DNA of 64,000 nucleotides from Gemmatimonadota bacterium (GTDB lineage: Bacteria; Gemmatimonadota; Gemmatimonadetes; Gemmatimonadales; GWC2-71-9), in the NCBI GenBank assembly GCA_003221895.1, contig QHUJ01000119.1:62001-126000 (forward strand). The letters are read 5' to 3'. Below the pieces are notes generated by a model. The model had not been told where the DNA came from. It made no database searches and was given only the letters and a program-made list of their open reading frames with translations. Made by a program: the position numbers and the translations under genes. The first letter of the stretch is position 1. Each line of letters begins with the position of its first letter. Shown piece by piece: positions 61,028 through 64,000 of this stretch.

Positions 61028-62533
61028 CTACGGCAAACGGTCCAGGCATCCCTGCACGCCGGGGTTGTTCTGCTCGTCCAGCGGAATCGGGAAGTTCACG
61101 TCCGATCCGTAGATCAGTCCGTTCTTGAAGTACGGGCCGTTCGGGAAAACGCTGTTCTCCGCCCGACCGTAACCACCGCGAACTCCCGTGGCGCGGACGA
61201 GCCGCCGCATGTCGTTTAGGCGATGCCCGGTACTCCACAGCCACCGCGCCCGCTCGTTAAACAGCTGGTTCACGGCCGCCGTACCCGATGTCGGTGCCGC
61301 GAGCGGGGCCATAGGCGCGATGGTCGTGGGCGGCGTTGTAGGCGCTGTCGTCCACTGCACTCCGGCCAGGATGTAGGTCGGTGGCGCGCCACGCAACCCG
61401 TTGACGAGACCTAAATACCCTGTCGTGTCACCCCGCAGCAGCGCAGCTTCGGCATTGATGAGCCGCGCCTCGAGCCCGGTCGCGAGGGTGATCGACGCTT
61501 TCTCATCCGTGTAGCGCAGCTGATCATACTGCGGCGTGACGTTGTCAAACCCGACGTTGGTGCGGGCGCCACGCGACGTCGCCGTGCGAGTGTACGGCGT
61601 GCGCGGATCCAGCTGAGTCGTGTCGCGCCACGGAATTCCCACGCCACCTTCCCGGTCAGCCACACCGTACCGCTTGAACTTGCGGATCCCGTTATAGACG
61701 CCGTTTTGCTGGCGCGTCGTGTTGAGATCATGAAGAATGGTGTACGCAAAGCTCGTCGGCACGTTCGCCGCGGATACCACCGTATCAGCATCGACGATCC
61801 GACCCATGTCGAGGAGCGTGCGTGCCTTCCCGACCAAGGCGAGCCGGACAACCGTCGACTTGCCGGCGGTACTGTCGTTTAATTGGCGCGCTGCCGTCAA
61901 CGCGTGATTGAAGACGAGCAACGCCGAATCGAGCATCTGGGCCGTCGTATTCTGCGCCCCGTATACGATGGTGCCGTCTGGATTGGGATAGCTGATCGGC
62001 ACGCCGGAGCAATAATTCTCGGCAAAGAACAACCGCGTGTATGCCGCCAACGACAGCATCTCGCTCATACCCGTGTTGCGAATCGTGTCCGAGAGCTGGC
62101 CGAATTTCCTTGCCGCCCCGAGCGCCGAGAGGTCCGATCGCGCCACGTTGCGGAAAATGGTCGTGAACGTGCCGCTGGCCGGGTCCGTTTGCCGCGCATC
62201 GGCTTGGACACGATCAGGGAACGTCTCGGTGTTGATCCACTCATCGCCAAGCAGGCCACTCGCCAGCACCTGGCCCTCCACCGTACCGCCCGATCCACTG
62301 GCGCCCGAGCCAGTGTAGGCGATCCCGAAGTCCCCGATTGCACCCGAACGAATTGTAGGAAGCGCTGCCGGATCATTCAGGCCTCCCGGGGGAACGATGT
62401 CGGGATTCGCCACGTCCGTCAGGTGACACGCCGCTGCAAGCGTCCACAGCGCCGTCAGGACGACCCCGGCGGCGAGCACGCGCCCTCCTTGCCGGAGCGC
62501 GCGGGCCATGATTTTCAGCATCTGGATAGTCAT
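61028..62533 (-). CDS. SusD/RagB-like outer-membrane nutrient-binding lipoprotein
   Basis: 501 residues. The signal GRVLAAGVVLTALWTLAAAC ends in a lipobox. SusD-type features: LTDVANPDIVPPGGLNDPAALPTIRSGAIGDF, a TPR-like helical core (SLAAYTRLFFAENYCSGVPIS), and a C-terminal LFNERARWLWSTGHRLNDMRRLVR segment matching the SusD end. It would bind a glycan or peptide at the surface and hand it to the SusC channel encoded upstream. A proline/threonine-rich loop (TTAPTTPPTTIAPMAP) is inserted. Start ATG with GGAGA nine bases upstream. Confidence 0.88.
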   Translation of the reverse strand: MTIQMLKIMARALRQGGRVLAAGVVLTALWTLAAACHLTDVANPDIVPPGGLNDPAALPTIRSGAIGDFGIAYTGSGASGSGGTVEGQVLASGLLGDEWINTETFPDRVQADARQTDPASGTFTTIFRNVARSDLSALGAARKFGQLSDTIRNTGMSEMLSLAAYTRLFFAENYCSGVPISYPNPDGTIVYGAQNTTAQMLDSALLVFNHALTAARQLNDSTAGKSTVVRLALVGKARTLLDMGRIVDADTVVSAANVPTSFAYTILHDLNTTRQQNGVYNGIRKFKRYGVADREGGVGIPWRDTTQLDPRTPYTRTATSRGARTNVGFDNVTPQYDQLRYTDEKASITLATGLEARLINAEAALLRGDTTGYLGLVNGLRGAPPTYILAGVQWTTAPTTPPTTIAPMAPLAAPTSGTAAVNQLFNERARWLWSTGHRLNDMRRLVRATGVRGGYGRAENSVFPNGPYFKNGLIYGSDVNFPIPLDEQNNPGVQGCLDRLP

Positions 62534-62548
62534 GGTTCGGTATCTCCG

Positions 62549-64000
62549 TTAGAAGGCGACGTTGACGCGCCCGATCCAATACCGCACCGGGGGCTGGGTC
62601 AGGAAGTCGGCCGTCGTGAAGTTGTTCTGCCCCGCCTCGTTCAGCTCGGGGTCGACGCCGGTGTACTTGGTCCACGTCGCCAGATTACGACCCGCGATCG
62701 TGAAGCTCAGCGCGGCGGCCCCGATCTTCGAGGTCAGTTTGGACGGCGCATCGTACGTGAGCGAGATCTCGCGCAGCTTGACGAAGCCGGCGTCCTCCAT
62801 GTAGCCGGCCTGCGTGCCCTTGATATTGGCGACCGCGGCGGCCTGATCCGCGAGCGAGGCGCTCGGATCGTTGCGCCCTTGGCAATTGGCGAGGCCACAC
62901 CGGAACTGCTCGGTGCTGTTGAACAGCTTATTGCCGAACCGCCCGTCCACCAACCCGTACAGGTGGAAGCGTTGATACATGGTGATCGTGCCGCTCAGCG
63001 TGCCGCCATGATCCGGGAACGGCTGACCCTGGAACGTCGCGGTTGAACCCAGAACGACTTCGTTCAGGCTGAGCTTGCCGTCGCTATTGCTGTCCGCAAA
63101 GGTGTACGGCCGCTGGAAGTAGCTGCCCGGCGCCCACCCGATCTGGATGCGCTGCGTCGCGCCACCGAGCCCGAAGATGATGGGTGCGATGTTGGCGCCG
63201 AGATCCTTCACTCGGCTCTGCGTGCCCCAGGCGCTGGCGACCAGATCGAACTGGAAGTTGCGCTTGCGGACGATCGTCCCGTTCGCCGTGATCTCGACGC
63301 CTTTGTTGCCGACCGAGCCCAGATTCCGGAAGATCGACGTGCCGCAGCCGCACGAGGGCGGCAAGGTCACGTTGATGAGCGCGTCATGCGACACCTTGTT
63401 GAAGAACGTGAAGCCCAGGTGCGAGGTGAGCGGGCGGAGATCGGCGTCGAATCCGAATTCCACTTCGTTCGTGCGCTCGGGCTTGAGCGTGACGTTTCCG
63501 AGATTCCCGAGCGTGACACCCGGAATGTCCGACGAACCAGTCAGCACGGGCGTCGCCAGGTAATATTGCAAGGCATCGAGCGGACCGGGATGCAGTCCAG
63601 ACACGCCATAGGCCCCACGCAGCTTGAGCGCGCTGAGCCATCCGAGGGATGGGAAGAAGGGCTCTTCCGAAATGACCCAGGCTCCCGACACGCGCGGGTA
63701 CAGGATGTTACTGAAGTCCTTACCGAACGACGTGTTGTCGTCGCTCCGTAGCGCCACCGTCGCGAACACCCGGTTCCGGTATCCCAGGCGCTCTTCGACG
63801 AAGCGGCCCAGCGTCACCGTCTCCTGCGTCGTTTCACTGTCGGTTTGAATGACCCCACCAGAGAGCGAATTGGTCCCGTTCGTCAGTTTTTGCACGCGGG
63901 CGATGACGCCATGGAACTTCTGGTGGTAGTACAGAATGCCCGCAGTCGTAACCGAGTTGAGGTCCGGGGTCAGTGCGAACGACGCACTGCCGTAGAAGTT
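62549..64000 (-). CDS. SusC/RagA TonB-linked outer-membrane protein, C-terminal part
   Basis: 483 codons in the window; the frame stays open to the right edge, so the plug and N-terminus lie outside. Barrel strands (FYGSASFALTPDLNSVTTAGILYYH, GYRNRVFATVALRSDDNTSFGKDFSNILYPRVSGAWVISEEPF, NEVEFGFDADLRPLTSHLGFTFFNKVSHDALINVTLP) and the ending DFLTQPPVRYWIGRVNVAF with a final phenylalanine are typical of SusC. LRGAYGVSGLHPG and FVKLREISLTYDAPSKL are also family marks. It forms the channel paired with the SusD-like protein; only 15 bases separate the two genes. Confidence 0.9.
   Translation of the reverse strand, partial: NFYGSASFALTPDLNSVTTAGILYYHQKFHGVIARVQKLTNGTNSLSGGVIQTDSETTQETVTLGRFVEERLGYRNRVFATVALRSDDNTSFGKDFSNILYPRVSGAWVISEEPFFPSLGWLSALKLRGAYGVSGLHPGPLDALQYYLATPVLTGSSDIPGVTLGNLGNVTLKPERTNEVEFGFDADLRPLTSHLGFTFFNKVSHDALINVTLPPSCGCGTSIFRNLGSVGNKGVEITANGTIVRKRNFQFDLVASAWGTQSRVKDLGANIAPIIFGLGGATQRIQIGWAPGSYFQRPYTFADSNSDGKLSLNEVVLGSTATFQGQPFPDHGGTLSGTITMYQRFHLYGLVDGRFGNKLFNSTEQFRCGLANCQGRNDPSASLADQAAAVANIKGTQAGYMEDAGFVKLREISLTYDAPSKLTSKIGAAALSFTIAGRNLATWTKYTGVDPELNEAGQNNFTTADFLTQPPVRYWIGRVNVAF

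Overview
The window is one stretch of a GC-rich (about two thirds G+C by eye), very gene-dense bacterial chromosome. The gene content points to Gemmatimonadota or a close relative in the FCB group: a SusC/SusD pair and a stand-alone TonB plug lipoprotein, a PorV/PorQ-like outer-membrane protein, many lipoproteins with lipobox signals, GTG/TTG starts, 4-bp ATGA/GTGA gene overlaps, and a few promoter-like sites resembling the Bacteroidota TAnnTTTG element. This phylum call is an inference from gene content, not from a marker-gene comparison. No phage, IS element, CRISPR array, rRNA or tRNA was seen, and no gene-free stretch exceeds about 250 bp.

Layout. 1-2450 (minus): a coupled set with a DUF2283-like protein, an O-methyltransferase, a NurA-like nuclease and the start of a HerA-like ATPase running off the left edge. 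2501-7639: a Tat-exported M24 peptidase, a P1 self-cleaving peptidase with an aminotransferase, a degenerate DEAD-box-like protein with a DbpA RNA-binding domain, and HU. 7892-14155: thymidine kinase, dephospho-CoA kinase with a long extra C-terminus, then the glycine-cleavage genes gcvH and gcvP with a UPF0173 hydrolase and a lipoate/octanoate transferase. 14157-19787: a complete five-gene oligopeptide ABC importer. 19801-23316 (minus): FmdB zinc ribbon, coiled-coil protein, DUF1028 protein, RemA-like protein and a POT peptide transporter. 23367-33772: a TonB receptor between two lipoproteins, a C26 amidotransferase-like hydrolase, an SCP2 protein, a hybrid histidine kinase, two glycosyltransferases (one fused to DUF3108), an unknown conserved protein and an NTF2-like lipoprotein. 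34031-36139: glycine oxidase and a zinc-ribbon membrane protein. 36186-43593: lipA-pdhA-pdhB-pdhC-lpd-membrane protein-lipB-sulfite-oxidase-like protein. 43615-52542: M20 dipeptidase, TPR protein, glutamate dehydrogenase, and a minus-strand run of antiporter, lipoprotein metallopeptidase, PorV-like protein and HEXXH aminopeptidase. 52579-60435: dnaE (interrupted by one in-frame TAA), accA, ricT/PSP1, metG and an M23 endopeptidase. 60517-64000: plug lipoprotein converging on SusD and the C-terminal part of SusC.

How the genes work together. Lipoate metabolism is a main theme: GcvH and PdhC carry lipoyl-lysine sites, and LipB, LipA and a LipM-like transferase in the same window could supply their lipoyl groups. 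A second theme is peptide scavenging: ABC importer, POT transporter, M24, M20 and P1 peptidases, and two extracytoplasmic metallopeptidases. A third is nutrient uptake across the outer membrane (TonB receptors, SusCD, PorV-like).

The observations most worth checking are: (i) a nonsense codon inside the housekeeping dnaE with the reading frame otherwise intact; (ii) a family of short tandem repeats with 7-9 bp period but different unit sequences, placed at gene edges and in linkers, including inverted 9-bp arrays bracketing the lipoate-transferase gene; (iii) a degenerate helicase that keeps a DbpA domain; (iv) a glycosyltransferase-DUF3108 fusion with an internal signal-like segment; and (v) a RemA-like protein with an extra C-terminal region.
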